In this document: positions 1-7,672 of the stretch, in pieces
How the letters are laid out: each line of letters opens with the position of its first letter
How positions within the stretch are numbered: position 1 is the stretch's first letter
Source: a virus
DNA: 25,834 nucleotides
Strand: one strand, 5' to 3'
IMG/VR virus record: IMGVR_UViG_3300032235_000379
Coordinates: 1 to 25,834 of that record
Translations under genes and position numbers: made by a program
The notes under the pieces: model-generated
Databases searched by the model: none
Told to the model about the DNA's origin: nothing
The model's input: the letters and a program-made list of their open reading frames with translations, nothing else

Positions 1-476
1 CCTGCAGTAGTGCCATTTTGGAATGCGAGCAGTCCCGTGCCGCTGATGTTGGCTATTGCTGCTGCGATACCACTCAGAGCGAACGTCGGATTACCCGACA
101 CCCCATTTCCATCAGTGACTGTAAGTCCAGCACCCGACGTCGATAATGTGCGAGGCGTTACAGCATTACCGGCGGTCTTAGCGATGATCCCAGTACCTGC
201 AGCTTCGAGGCTTCCCGATGCTCCGTTGAGTGTGATCTGCAGCGGATTTAATGCGCCGTTATCAGTGAGACCCAGTCCAGTACCCGTCGATAGGTATCGA
301 CTATTTGGTAGGGTCGGCTCTTGATTTCTGGTGATGAACGTTTGTGTCTGATTGGGTGCAGAAGATATCGCACCCGCCGTCGTGCGCACGGTAACACCAT
401 TCTGGACTACAGGAACTAATTCAGAACCAGTAATGGGACCTGCTGCAGGTAATTGCGTGATCTGTACATTAGCCAT
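1..476 (-). CDS. Tail fibre or appendage protein, N-terminal part (runs off the window)
   Basis: The reading frame begins with ATG at 476 and stays open for 158 codons to the left edge, so the C-terminus is missing. It begins MANVQITQLPAAGPITGSE and continues with VPVVQNGVTVRTTAGAI, a start I recognise from many phage tail fibre and collar-type proteins, where it forms the virion-attachment end. The rest is Gly, Thr, Ser and Asn rich with repeated pieces of the type STGTGLGLTDNG and STSGAGLTVTDGNG, as expected for a beta-rich fibre shaft. The start codon shares one base with the stop of the upstream gene (TAATG), so translation is probably coupled. Role in host binding is inferred from family and position; the receptor-binding end lies outside the window. 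Confidence 0.8.
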   Translation of the reverse strand, partial: MANVQITQLPAAGPITGSELVPVVQNGVTVRTTAGAISSAPNQTQTFITRNQEPTLPNSRYLSTGTGLGLTDNGALNPLQITLNGASGSLEAAGTGIIAKTAGNAVTPRTLSTSGAGLTVTDGNGVSGNPTFALSGIAAAIANISGTGLLAFQNGTTA

Positions 477-817
477 TATGGACTCGTGCTCAAATTGTCC
501 AGATTACCGTTGTTTTCTGGATTGTCCGTGTTCTGCTCCGGAGATATCACAAACTCATTCGGAGCATTCGTCGTAATACCGGAATACGTCACTGCAATAT
601 CGACATCGGGTCTCGGAAACCTCAGATTAATTCTCTCGGTCTTTCTAGCCGGTAGTCGATATGGGTCGAATTCGTCTTTGCACCCCTGATCGCATACTCG
701 AAGCCCCGGAAAGTTAAAATCGGCACTCAGAGTGGCCAGAGGACGCTTCATCTTGCACCTGTCGCATACCGCGATGGCCAGTGTAGAATATCCGAGGGTA
801 TCGAGAAATACCGGCAT
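476..817 (-). CDS. Small phage protein with a CxxC...C zinc-site pattern, tail region
   Basis: This 113-residue protein begins MPVFLDTLGYSTLAIAVCDR. Two cysteine groups, CDRC (about residues 18-21) and CDQGC (about 42-46), could hold a zinc or fold a small knuckle, followed by FDPYRLPARK. I recognise this layout as a conserved phage protein found next to tail fibre genes in short-tailed phages, but I know no biochemical function. It starts two bases after the stop of the adaptor-like gene and its stop overlaps the fibre start, so the three genes form one translational unit. A role in tail or fibre assembly is inferred from position only. Confidence 0.75.
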   Translation of the reverse strand: MPVFLDTLGYSTLAIAVCDRCKMKRPLATLSADFNFPGLRVCDQGCKDEFDPYRLPARKTERINLRFPRPDVDIAVTYSGITTNAPNEFVISPEQNTDNPENNGNLDNLSTSP

Positions 818-819
818 AA

Positions 820-1893
820 CTATCTCGTATACACTGAGATATTCGGAGCAAAGTAGATCGGCGACTTGTCGCGTTCTTCTTGTTCAGCTCGATTCAAGCA
901 CTCTGCCGCTTCGACCTTCAAATATGCCACTCGATTAAGATCGACCTGCGGAAGAATTACCGACATGCGGTGTGCTAACATCGCCTGAATAGCTAGATAC
1001 CATCTCTGGGGTATCTCGAGTTCACCAGACAGTTGCCCGACGTCCTGGATTTGCCTCGAATAATACACAACCATCTGCACGAATGCATTCGATGGTGTCG
1101 GCCATAGTTGAATCTGGGCCTGAGGAATAGTTCGATTAAGCCAGAACTGGTATGGCTGATTCGCGGTGAAGTCTTTGTTTGGCAGATTGGTGAAGTCATC
1201 GCGGTTCAGACGCGCCATCGGCACTTCCCGCGCCATGTTACCGAGGTAGAATTCACGCAACGCGAGTGTCGTGCCGCTATAAGCACGTACTCGATAATAT
1301 TCGACGGTTTGTCCCGGCTCAATATCGGTCCATATCCACTCATTATCAGTGACCGCGACGGTGCCCAGATCCTCAAGCGTGAGCCAAGTGATACCATCTA
1401 CCGAATATTCGTAAATGATGTTCCAAGTCGTTGAACCGCCACCGGCGACGTACGGCAGAATTCCGATGCTGCCGACGAATACTGGATCGTTTGTGCCGAA
1501 GAACACCGAGATATTGCCATTTGCTGATGACTGCTGACAGAATGTGCTGGTGTTGTTATCATAAACGTTCGCGACCACTCCACCAGCCGAAGATGTGTAC
1601 TGGCCGGACTGGCGGTTCATATTTCGATACAGCACATTCAGCGTGTCTACACCGCCGATCGGCAGCAGATAAATGCTTTTATCAGGCGTGAGACCGTAGA
1701 CCTTCTTGTCGATACACCAATACTGAATGCCGATGTTTACAAGATCGGACAACAGATAAAACAGAAAACGCTTTGATGCCTGTACTTGTTCGACCGTCAG
1801 TTCTTCAGCGAGTTTACCGGCACAACGAGCACCGTCATCGATCATATCTTGGACCGATATCTTGGTGAGTCCCACAGTGCCTGAATACGCCAT
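820..1893 (-). CDS. Probable head-to-tail adaptor / DNA stabilisation protein (gp4-like) with an inserted beta domain
   Basis: 357 residues. The N-terminal 60 residues are helical and the C-terminal third (from about 225: RLNRDDFTNLPNKDF, IQLWPTPSN, YYSRQIQDVGQL, LEIPQRWYLAIQAML) resembles the family of P22 gp4-type adaptors that sit below the portal and close the packaged head. Between them, about residues 80-220, lies a Gly, Ser, Asn and Thr rich stretch that looks like a beta sandwich of the discoidin or carbohydrate-binding type. Position between capsid genes and fibre gene fits a connector. The RBS AAGG is about 7 bases before ATG at 1893. Family call comes from recognition of sequence style, so moderate confidence; it could also be another tail tube component. 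Confidence 0.6.
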   Translation of the reverse strand: MAYSGTVGLTKISVQDMIDDGARCAGKLAEELTVEQVQASKRFLFYLLSDLVNIGIQYWCIDKKVYGLTPDKSIYLLPIGGVDTLNVLYRNMNRQSGQYTSSAGGVVANVYDNNTSTFCQQSSANGNISVFFGTNDPVFVGSIGILPYVAGGGSTTWNIIYEYSVDGITWLTLEDLGTVAVTDNEWIWTDIEPGQTVEYYRVRAYSGTTLALREFYLGNMAREVPMARLNRDDFTNLPNKDFTANQPYQFWLNRTIPQAQIQLWPTPSNAFVQMVVYYSRQIQDVGQLSGELEIPQRWYLAIQAMLAHRMSVILPQVDLNRVAYLKVEAAECLNRAEQEERDKSPIYFAPNISVYTR

Positions 1894-1902
1894 TAGTCTA
1901 CC

Positions 1903-2166
1903 TTACCAATTCGACGTTTTCTTCATCGACGATTTAACCTTGCCGCCTTTGCGCATGTTCTCAAGGCCCGACATCGCTTCTCGCATGCGCTCCTGAGGCG
2001 TACGACGACGCAGATCGCGATCGCGTGTCTTCTTGAAATCCTCTTCGATGTCCTTCAGACCAGCGGCGGCGTCCATCGCATTGAAAGTCGTCTCATCAAC
2101 GTCGGTGACTTCACCTCTTGCGCGTTTTCTCTCGAGTTCGCGTGCTAATTCTCTTAAATCCGCCAT
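1903..2166 (-). CDS. Small charged helical protein, unknown function
   Basis: 87 residues, strongly charged. It has an N-terminal helix rich in Arg and Glu (LRELARELERKRARGE), a central helix and a basic C-terminus (RKGGKVKSSMKKTSNW). The start at 2166 has the RBS TTGGAG at good distance. It sits between the DUF6321-like gene and the adaptor-like gene in the late operon. I do not recognise a family. Small basic virion or assembly proteins are common in this position, but that is only context. Confidence 0.7.
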   Translation of the reverse strand: MADLRELARELERKRARGEVTDVDETTFNAMDAAAGLKDIEEDFKKTRDRDLRRRTPQERMREAMSGLENMRKGGKVKSSMKKTSNW

Positions 2167-2181
2167 ATTGACTCCAAGTAT

Positions 2182-2586
2182 TTACCAGCCCGGACAATTC
2201 CAACGCTTCATCGACGCTCTGGCTCTAGATCCGGTATCCGATTTTTTGGCCACCGGCCCCATCCGGGCGCAGAATGAATCTCTTCTAGAACCACCTTCGG
2301 GCTGCGGAGCCTTCAGATTGCTTCCAGTCTCCCTATTATACTTTGCCCGACCTTTTGCCGTCAAACCCGCGCCTTTTTCAACGGGCATCTTCTCGCCACG
2401 CCCGACGGCCAGCGCTGGGCCTCCGTCCTTCATCCTGTCTGGTAGCTTGCCGTACGACTTCTTGCCGACGTTCGACTCGGTGTACTCGGAGGCGGTGCTT
2501 TGCGAAATACCCACCCGCTTGGCGACTTTGGGATCGCTCGCGACCGCCTTCATCAACCGGAATTGAGCTTTCGATTTGGAGGGCAC
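2182..2586 (-). CDS. DUF6321-like phage protein, GTG start
   Basis: 134 residues beginning MPSKSKAQFRLMKAV, read from a GTG at 2586, two bases after the stop of the preceding gene. The central block GLTAKGRAKYNRETGSNLKA followed by PQPEGG, SFCARMGP and a C-terminal KRWNC is the hallmark of a phage family I know as DUF6321. The family occurs with capsid and tail genes but has no established role that I know. It is strongly basic with conserved Cys near the end. No Shine-Dalgarno is visible before the GTG, so translation probably depends on coupling. The SKAQ motif near the N-terminus supports this start. A promoter-like sequence lies inside the coding region. Confidence 0.8.
   Translation of the reverse strand: MPSKSKAQFRLMKAVASDPKVAKRVGISQSTASEYTESNVGKKSYGKLPDRMKDGGPALAVGRGEKMPVEKGAGLTAKGRAKYNRETGSNLKAPQPEGGSRRDSFCARMGPVAKKSDTGSRARASMKRWNCPGW
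2335..2364 (-). promoter_or_regulatory. Candidate sigma70 promoter inside the DUF6321-like gene
   Basis: On the minus strand TTGACG (2359-2364) is separated by 18 bp from TATAAT (2335-2340). It could feed the last structural genes from about 2328 leftward. The hexamers fall on codons for a conserved protein motif (LTAKGRAKYN), so chance or protein constraint is a real alternative. Confidence 0.35.
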
Positions 2587-2588
2587 GA

Positions 2589-3341
2589 TTAGTCGGGGTT
2601 CTTTATAAGGTAACCACCCGCATACATGCTGCAGTTAAGCGGTCCACCAGAACTCGATTTCACGCAGAACTGGATATCCATTTTTTCCGGATGGAGGATG
2701 GGCGTGGTGAACGGGGTTTCTTGCTTCTGCACGAATACTGTCTGATGTGTCAGAGTGACAGCACCTGTTGTATTGTCTTTGTTGTATTCTTGCGCGGTCA
2801 TGAATGCGCTTGAAGTAAAACCGATCGCAGCGTCATACTGTGTGTACGACAAGTAAAAGGTGTAACCCGCTGGCACCGTGTAAATCGACATCTGCGTCTG
2901 ACCAACACCTGCGTTGATCTGCGCGTAAGTGGTCGAACTGATTTTTGCAGTGATGACCCCGACATTGGTGCCGTTGGTCACGTACATACCATTGATGCGG
3001 AGGAATGAATTCGTAGTCGTCACATTAGTGGTGCCGTTCAACGCAATCGTTTCCGTCAGAGGAGCAAAACCAGCGCCACAGCCTTCAATTCGTACACTCA
3101 GTGCCGAAGTGTCAGATGTTGAAGTGCTCACCAATACCAAAGGAGCAGCGGATCCGGGATATGAGTACAAACCGCCGGATTGAGTCTGCCCTTCCCACAT
3201 CGGACCTGACGCTGTATTAGAAATGTTCGGTGTAAAGCCAAAAATCTCGAGACCGACGTGACCGTCTACCTGTCCACGGGATACTTGTAAATCAAACGGC
3301 TCATACGCCCCTTGGCGCGTTGCGGAAGAATAAGTTCCCAT
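2589..3341 (-). CDS. Beta-rich virion-associated protein, unknown role
   Basis: 250 residues, rich in Thr, Ser, Gly and Asn, with few charged residues. Pieces such as LVLVSTSTSDTSALSVRIEG, TETIALNGTTNVTTTNSF and YTVPAGYTFYLSYTQ match a family seen in the structural modules of many environmental phages, usually unnamed. A role on the virion surface or in the head is inferred from composition and from its place between the capsid and tail genes. It is the first gene after the terminator at 3361-3387, so its expression depends on read-through or another promoter. The start ATG at 3341 follows the purine-rich RBS GGAGAGACGG. Confidence 0.75.
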   Translation of the reverse strand: MGTYSSATRQGAYEPFDLQVSRGQVDGHVGLEIFGFTPNISNTASGPMWEGQTQSGGLYSYPGSAAPLVLVSTSTSDTSALSVRIEGCGAGFAPLTETIALNGTTNVTTTNSFLRINGMYVTNGTNVGVITAKISSTTYAQINAGVGQTQMSIYTVPAGYTFYLSYTQYDAAIGFTSSAFMTAQEYNKDNTTGAVTLTHQTVFVQKQETPFTTPILHPEKMDIQFCVKSSSGGPLNCSMYAGGYLIKNPD

Positions 3342-3360
3342 CCGTCTCTCCGAATCTTTA

Positions 3361-3387
3361 TAAAAAACAGGGAGCCGAAGCCCCCTG
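3361..3387 (-). terminator. Rho-independent terminator with UUCG loop
   Basis: On the minus strand an 8-bp stem (CAGGGGGC pairing with GCTCCCTG, one A/C mismatch) closes a TTCG tetraloop and is followed directly by TTTTTTA. Stem arms are 3368-3375 and 3380-3387. It lies between the Gly/Lys-rich gene and the beta-rich gene and should end much of the capsid transcript. Confidence 0.88.
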
Positions 3388-3393
3388 CCGTTC

Positions 3394-4065
3394 TTAACAC
3401 TTCTTGCTCACGCCCCCACCGTTACGAAATGTACCGGCAAGTTCGTTTATTCGAACAGGTTTTGAAGCAGGCTTCTTGGGCATAGCTACGGGAGCGCCCG
3501 AATTAACAACTCCCCCCGTAGCGTAGTGCTTTTTTGCTGCACCACCCTCTTTGTAACCGCCCTGCCCTTTGACCACGCCGCCAGTCTTGAAGCCACCCTG
3601 ACCGTTGACCACACCACCGGTCTTCAGTCCTTTGTGAGCAACAGATGCCTTCTTGCCTTCGTGACTCTTCATCTCTTTCTCGAGATTCGAAAGCTTGGAC
3701 ATCTCTTTGGCGTGCATGCGTGAGCTTTCGCCGCCTTCCTTCATGCCACGGCCTCGGATCAATGGCATGCTGCTCACCATCTTTCCTACTGCCGCGCCCA
3801 TACCTGCGGGCACCTTCATACCTGATGCCTGTGGGGTAGGTTTCGCAGCAACAGCCTTTTTCGCCGCCTCGGCTACTGCCGAAGCCATACGAGGTAGGGC
3901 CTTGGCAGTCGGTGCTACAGATGAAGTCGCTCTGCGAACCGCCTGACCAATCGAACTACCCATCTTACCACCAAATGCCATTTTTACAGGACCACCCTTT
4001 TTGAGCTTCAATACAACAGAAGGCTCGGTGGTCTGCATCTTGACCATCGGTTTAAACTCAGCCAT
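3394..4065 (-). CDS. Basic Gly/Lys-rich repeat protein, unknown function
   Basis: 223 residues, very basic. It has an N-terminal KLKKGGPVKMAFGGK, an Ala-rich middle, a charged part with MKEGGESSRMHAKEMSKL, and a C-terminal tandem repeat of the kind KTGGVVNGQGGF, KTGGVVKGQGGY, KEGGAAKKHYATGG between about residues 148 and 188. Similar low-complexity GGxVKGQGG proteins are frequent next to capsid genes in aquatic phages. I know no function. Positive charge and flexibility would fit contact with DNA or with the capsid interior, which is inference. The RBS TAAGGAG precedes ATG at 4065. Confidence 0.75.
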   Translation of the reverse strand: MAEFKPMVKMQTTEPSVVLKLKKGGPVKMAFGGKMGSSIGQAVRRATSSVAPTAKALPRMASAVAEAAKKAVAAKPTPQASGMKVPAGMGAAVGKMVSSMPLIRGRGMKEGGESSRMHAKEMSKLSNLEKEMKSHEGKKASVAHKGLKTGGVVNGQGGFKTGGVVKGQGGYKEGGAAKKHYATGGVVNSGAPVAMPKKPASKPVRINELAGTFRNGGGVSKKC

Positions 4066-4077
4066 GATCTATTCTCC

Positions 4078-4527
4078 TTAAGCCGCTTTTTGAGCGTACA
4101 CAATGGTGAATTTGATCTGCGCTTGAGTAGTAGACACAGTACCGTTGGGGTCAACAGTGCAATAAACGACGGTGTTGGTGCCAATGTCCGCCATAGCCGC
4201 AACATCTGCCACGGTCAGAGTACCTGCGGTGCGAGCAACAGAAGCCACATCAGTGGCATCCATGTACTGAGCACCACCGGAAGTGGAACCAACTGATACG
4301 TTTAGAGCAGTAGCTGAACCACCACCGACGACCCAGTTTACAATCTTGTCCGCGTACATCTCAATGATCTGAGATCCTGCAGGTAGAGTAACCGAGCCTA
4401 CAGCGGCGTTACCAGACGACAACGATGTAACAGTGACCGATTGGGACACCACTACGAAACCGCCATCGACCGTATCCGACAGTGCATCAGTACCCGTGCG
4501 CAGCGTAGAACCAATATAGGTTGCCAT
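4078..4527 (-). CDS. Capsid decoration-like or minor head protein
   Basis: 149 residues with almost no charge except near the ends, made of predicted short beta strands (SQSVTVTSL, AVGSVTLPAGSQIIEMYAD, IKFTIVYAQKAA). Composition and its place immediately after the major capsid gene fit a capsid decoration or head protein. The RBS AGGAG lies 6-7 bases before ATG at 4527. The gene is separated from the capsid gene by a strong hairpin, which may lower its expression compared with the capsid protein. No named family is recognised with certainty. Confidence 0.7.
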   Translation of the reverse strand: MATYIGSTLRTGTDALSDTVDGGFVVVSQSVTVTSLSSGNAAVGSVTLPAGSQIIEMYADKIVNWVVGGGSATALNVSVGSTSGGAQYMDATDVASVARTAGTLTVADVAAMADIGTNTVVYCTVDPNGTVSTTQAQIKFTIVYAQKAA

Positions 4528-4543
4528 TTCATTCTCCTATAAC

Positions 4544-4559
4544 GGGGGCCGAAGCCCCC
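4544..4559 (-). terminator. Strong UUCG-loop hairpin behind the capsid gene (attenuator-like)
   Basis: On the minus strand GGGGGC-TTCG-GCCCCC forms a perfect 6-bp stem with a UUCG loop, just after the major capsid stop. There is no T run behind it (GTTATAGG follows), so it may be a weak terminator, an attenuator or a 3' stability element instead of a full stop. Its stem closely resembles the complete terminator at 3361-3387. Confidence 0.55.
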
Positions 4560-4567
4560 TGATTGGT

Positions 4568-5482
4568 TTAGACGCCCGGGGTACCGTACATAGCACGCCA
4601 GTCGGTGAAGCCAACGTCGTAACGCTCGGTGGCCTTGTAGCGCATCGAGTCAGTTTCGAAATCGCCTTCCATGGTTTTCTCCAGACGACGACGCATCAGA
4701 AGCTTCATGCCTTCTGGTGCATCAGTCTGAACCCACCATGCGTTGGGGTTGGTCAGACGGGACATTACGGTCGCGCCTTCGGCCAACAGACCAATCGACT
4801 TCACTGGGTTAATGTCGTTGTTCGCGGTACCTGAACGCAGAACCGACTTCAGCAGCACTTCGGCTTGGAAAACGTTGCCCGGTGCCACGACCAACTGGGT
4901 CGGGACCAGACGGATTTTCTTGCCGTTGTTGTCCACTGCTTGACGGATCTGAATCAGCATCTGCTCGAGCGACGTCTGCGACAGGTTAGCCGCAGTAGTC
5001 AACAGGTTCGATGCCGTACCGTTCACGATCGGGTGTGCATTGCTGTTCAGCTGCACGCCATCACCGCCCGGATATGCCGAGTTGAACGCGTAGTTCAATA
5101 CGTTCGCCGACAGAGTCTCCTTGGTCTCGATCAACGACTGCGCCAGATGGCGAGCGTAGGTCTGACCAATGCGGATGTGGTCGCCATCTTCGACGAGGAC
5201 CTTGGTCAGGGCGAATGCCAGACCGTAGACCTTGTAGACGTAGCGCTTGAGGAACAGCACGCCGCCCTGCTGATACGATACAGGAGTACCGTCAGGCAGT
5301 TCGGGAGCCGCGCCAAAGCCATACAGAACTGGCTCTTCGTGGTAGTTACGTGGGATGCCTTGTTGTTCGCGGAAAACACGCGACCATTCGTCGGCACGCT
5401 GGTCATAGATGCCATCGAAGCATTCGTTAAGGATAGGCTCAACAATACTCCGAAAGTCTGTACTTCTCATCGGGGCTGCCAT
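4568..5482 (-). CDS. Major capsid protein
   Basis: 304 residues. The pattern fits phage major capsid proteins of the HK97 fold: N-terminal helix (ILNECFDGIYDQ), long central helix with YARHLAQSLIETKETLSANV, then VPTQLVVAPGNVFQAEVLLK, and near the C-terminus DAPEGMKLLMRRRLEKTMEG, FETDSMRYKATERYDVGFTD ending in RAMYGTPGV. This last block, with a capsid-type 'drym..er...g..d.R..y' pattern, is the most telling. Upstream come the scaffold-like and portal genes in normal head-gene order. The RBS GGAGGG lies about 9 bases before ATG at 5482. The hairpin after the gene may protect its mRNA. The fold is not proven by sequence alone, but no other gene here is a better candidate. Confidence 0.87.
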   Translation of the reverse strand: MAAPMRSTDFRSIVEPILNECFDGIYDQRADEWSRVFREQQGIPRNYHEEPVLYGFGAAPELPDGTPVSYQQGGVLFLKRYVYKVYGLAFALTKVLVEDGDHIRIGQTYARHLAQSLIETKETLSANVLNYAFNSAYPGGDGVQLNSNAHPIVNGTASNLLTTAANLSQTSLEQMLIQIRQAVDNNGKKIRLVPTQLVVAPGNVFQAEVLLKSVLRSGTANNDINPVKSIGLLAEGATVMSRLTNPNAWWVQTDAPEGMKLLMRRRLEKTMEGDFETDSMRYKATERYDVGFTDWRAMYGTPGV

Positions 5483-5500
5483 AGTTCAGTCCCTCCCTTC

Positions 5501-6076
5501 TTAAATAGCGGTGCCTGCAACAGGACCGAATTGATACTCGGCAATGTTGCAGCGGACGACCGTGAAAGCATCGCCCCAAGCGTTATCGACAAGAGGAGCC
5601 AAGTCAATGATGCGCATCTGCGCACTATTGCCAGCACCAGCCAGAGTGGTAGACAGCGTGCATTGCGACAAGCCAGTTACGCTCGAACCCGCAGTGGTGT
5701 TCGAGAGATCAGCCTCATCACCCAGAGAAGTCTGGGCCAACGAGCCGTCAGCTTGGATTTCATACACGATGTTTTGGTCAGCATAGAAGTACGCTACGCA
5801 CGAACCGGTCTGGTACGCAGTGTTTGCGGGCCAGTAGTTCGATACGCGACGACGACCAGTAGTGTCAGTCCATTCGACACCTGCGAAAGCGCCAACGAAA
5901 GCCTGACCAGCTGCTGCAGGCTCGATGACACCACCGGTGACGTAACGGACTGGTTGACCTTTAAGAATGTTCGACGCGAACGCCGAAACAATACCGCCAG
6001 CCAGCGCTTGAGCGCGATCCAGACCCGAAGGGTGAAAAGCAGGGCGCAAGCCGAACGGAGCATTAATTGCAGACAT
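5501..6076 (-). CDS. Capsid-associated structural protein of the APFGLRP type
   Basis: 191 residues starting MSAINAPFGLRPAFHPSG. The NAPFGLRP start followed by a beta-rich body (GQPVRYVTGG, AFVGAFAGVEW, SNYWPANTAYQTGSCVAYFYAD, GDAFTVVRCN) is a recurring phage structural protein type found beside the major capsid gene. It is probably a decoration or minor capsid protein, though its exact place in the virion is unknown to me. Its RBS TTAGGAGC is strong and the start at 6076 is clear. It lies 18 bp upstream of the capsid gene in the same operon. Confidence 0.75.
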   Translation of the reverse strand: MSAINAPFGLRPAFHPSGLDRAQALAGGIVSAFASNILKGQPVRYVTGGVIEPAAAGQAFVGAFAGVEWTDTTGRRRVSNYWPANTAYQTGSCVAYFYADQNIVYEIQADGSLAQTSLGDEADLSNTTAGSSVTGLSQCTLSTTLAGAGNSAQMRIIDLAPLVDNAWGDAFTVVRCNIAEYQFGPVAGTAI

Positions 6077-6099
6077 AATGTGCTCCTAACGAGGACCCG

Positions 6100-6642
6100 T
6101 CACTGAAAAATCGGTGGCGGGAGATGTTTATCAAAGGAACTCATGCCTTCACCTTCCACCCCGCCGAGACGACGACCATTACTGTCGCGCACCGACTGGA
6201 GTTGCTCGACCTGCACACGAATCTTGTCGGCCTCTTCTTGAGGAGCATAGTGGTGTACTTCAGCCATCAACTGCTGATAAATCTCGTCAGGCATCTTGTA
6301 CAGCACCATCTCATTACAAGCGACAAAACCAGTGAGTTCGCCCGCTTTCACCTTGTACGTATCAAAGCCCGGTAGTTCCTCGGCTTTTACGGGTTCGTAA
6401 CCTAGACGAATGCGTTTATGGATCGGGTCGTATGCGTTGGTGGTGGAAAGCCAGCATAAGTGGTATCCGGGGACATCCGGAGGAGTGGGCAAGGCTTCTT
6501 GGATCCACTCTGATCGGAACATCCTACGACGCTCCTCGGCGCTTGCTAGTTGATCATCCGCAGGTCGTGCTCTATCGTCTTGCATTGCGCGAGACTCGCG
6601 ACCACCGGCGTTTAGATTCTTTTTCAGACGTTCATCTTTCAT
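6100..6642 (-). CDS. Conserved head-module protein of unknown function
   Basis: 180 residues. Acidic and basic N-terminal helix (about 1-45), then a compact central region with PPDVPGYHLCWLSTTNAYDP, IRLGYEPVKAEELPGFDTYK and MVLYKMPDEIYQQLMAEVHH, and a short Gly-rich tail. I recognise this arrangement (PGYHxCWLTTTN, RxxLGYEPVK) from unnamed proteins between scaffold and capsid genes in environmental phages. The function is not known; position suggests head assembly. The ATG at 6642 overlaps the scaffold stop (ATGA), and a GAGAGG site lies upstream at good distance, so coupling plus an own RBS are both present. Confidence 0.75.
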   Translation of the reverse strand: MKDERLKKNLNAGGRESRAMQDDRARPADDQLASAEERRRMFRSEWIQEALPTPPDVPGYHLCWLSTTNAYDPIHKRIRLGYEPVKAEELPGFDTYKVKAGELTGFVACNEMVLYKMPDEIYQQLMAEVHHYAPQEEADKIRVQVEQLQSVRDSNGRRLGGVEGEGMSSFDKHLPPPIFQ

Positions 6643-7661
6643 GATTGGCCTCTCTGATTGCGATCATATTCCACGAATTTCTGGATCATCTTCTGGCGTG
6701 ACTTGGGATCTTCCCACATGCCAGCTTCTTTAATAGCACGGACACGCTCGGGTGAGAGTCCAAACTCTCCCGGGCGGGCAGTACTCGAAGCTTCACGACC
6801 AGTTCCAGTTTGCACGGATCGAGGCGTCCTTGTTGAGGACCGTCTGGTTTCAGTGCTGCGATTATACCTGTGAGGCAAATACTTTGTCAAGCGGTCGTCG
6901 AGTTCGTCCCAGTATTCGTCGGTCGTCGGATCCCATCCCTCTTCCGCCAGAGACTCGTCGATCTTGGTCGCGACGGCGGAGTCGGTATCCTTCGCTTCGG
7001 GGTCGTACCATTTGTTACGCTCCATCCAAGCTGCCGCCTTACGCTGCATCCGGATATCTGGAGCCTTCGGAACGTTAGCATTTTGCGTGTCCTGCGACGT
7101 GGCCTTCTTGCGCATCCCTTCGAGGGCTTCGATCTGCCGACGAGACTCGTACCACTGCTCCTGAGCCTCGGCCAGAGCCTGACCATTGCGGGCGTCTGCC
7201 GCCTCGGCCATGCGTACCTTGGCATACTGCATGCGCAGATTAGCATCCTCGATAGCCTTCTCCATCCTGGCCATATCGGCACCAGCGGAACGCTTCTCGA
7301 GAGCCGCCAACCGGTCGGCCATCTCAGTATTTTGCCGCTTGAGCGACTCGATCAGATGATTAGACTCTCGGGCCTTCTCGCGGTGGAGCTTCTTCTTAAG
7401 CTTTCGCTCCTCCCGCCGCGCCGCCCGAATCGCCTCCCGCTCGTCTTCAGTGCGACCAGCAGCTTGCGCCTCTTCCTCATCACGCTGTGCATCAGCATCA
7501 TCGTCACTATCATCATGGTCGTCGTTAGAACGAGCACTACCACCGTCAGCCATTTTATCGTCATCAGGAGCAGGTCCATCCTCGAGTCCCTCGATCTTTA
7601 CTATCGCCGAGCCATCTACGTCCTCGGCGATTTGCATCTCCATCTTTTCAGTCTGGTTCAT
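6639..7661 (-). CDS. Scaffolding-like protein, acidic and coiled-coil
   Basis: 340 residues when read from ATG at 7661, preceded by the RBS GAGGCGG. A GTG at 7676 that overlaps the upstream stop is an alternative start. The N-terminal 75 residues are very acidic with an Asp run (DDHDDSDDDADAQRDEEE). Then come long heptad-like helices (about 75-190) rich in Arg, Glu, Lys and Ala, and a C-terminal part with WYDPEAKDTDSAVATKIDES and a basic tail. This is what head scaffolding proteins look like, and it lies between portal and capsid genes, the usual place. It would guide procapsid assembly and then leave the head. The segment DGSAIVKIE near the N-terminus is also present in the portal protein. 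A consensus-like promoter is buried in the coding sequence. Confidence 0.75.
   Translation of the reverse strand: MNQTEKMEMQIAEDVDGSAIVKIEGLEDGPAPDDDKMADGGSARSNDDHDDSDDDADAQRDEEEAQAAGRTEDEREAIRAARREERKLKKKLHREKARESNHLIESLKRQNTEMADRLAALEKRSAGADMARMEKAIEDANLRMQYAKVRMAEAADARNGQALAEAQEQWYESRRQIEALEGMRKKATSQDTQNANVPKAPDIRMQRKAAAWMERNKWYDPEAKDTDSAVATKIDESLAEEGWDPTTDEYWDELDDRLTKYLPHRYNRSTETRRSSTRTPRSVQTGTGREASSTARPGEFGLSPERVRAIKEAGMWEDPKSRQKMIQKFVEYDRNQRGQS
6861..6890 (-). promoter_or_regulatory. Sigma70-type promoter inside the scaffold-like gene
   Basis: On the minus strand TTGACA (6885-6890) and TATAAT (6861-6866) are both perfect and 18 bp apart. It would start a transcript near 6854 that carries the capsid genes but not the portal. 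The hexamers fall within codons for LTKYLPHRYN. Confidence 0.6.
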
Positions 7662-7672
7662 AACCGCCTCGC

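Noticed and set aside
4865-6106. Long plus-strand open frame (413 codons) opposite the capsid genes
   Set aside because: It is the antisense shadow of two well-supported structural genes with good RBS; its translation is Arg, Ser and Thr rich without domain features.
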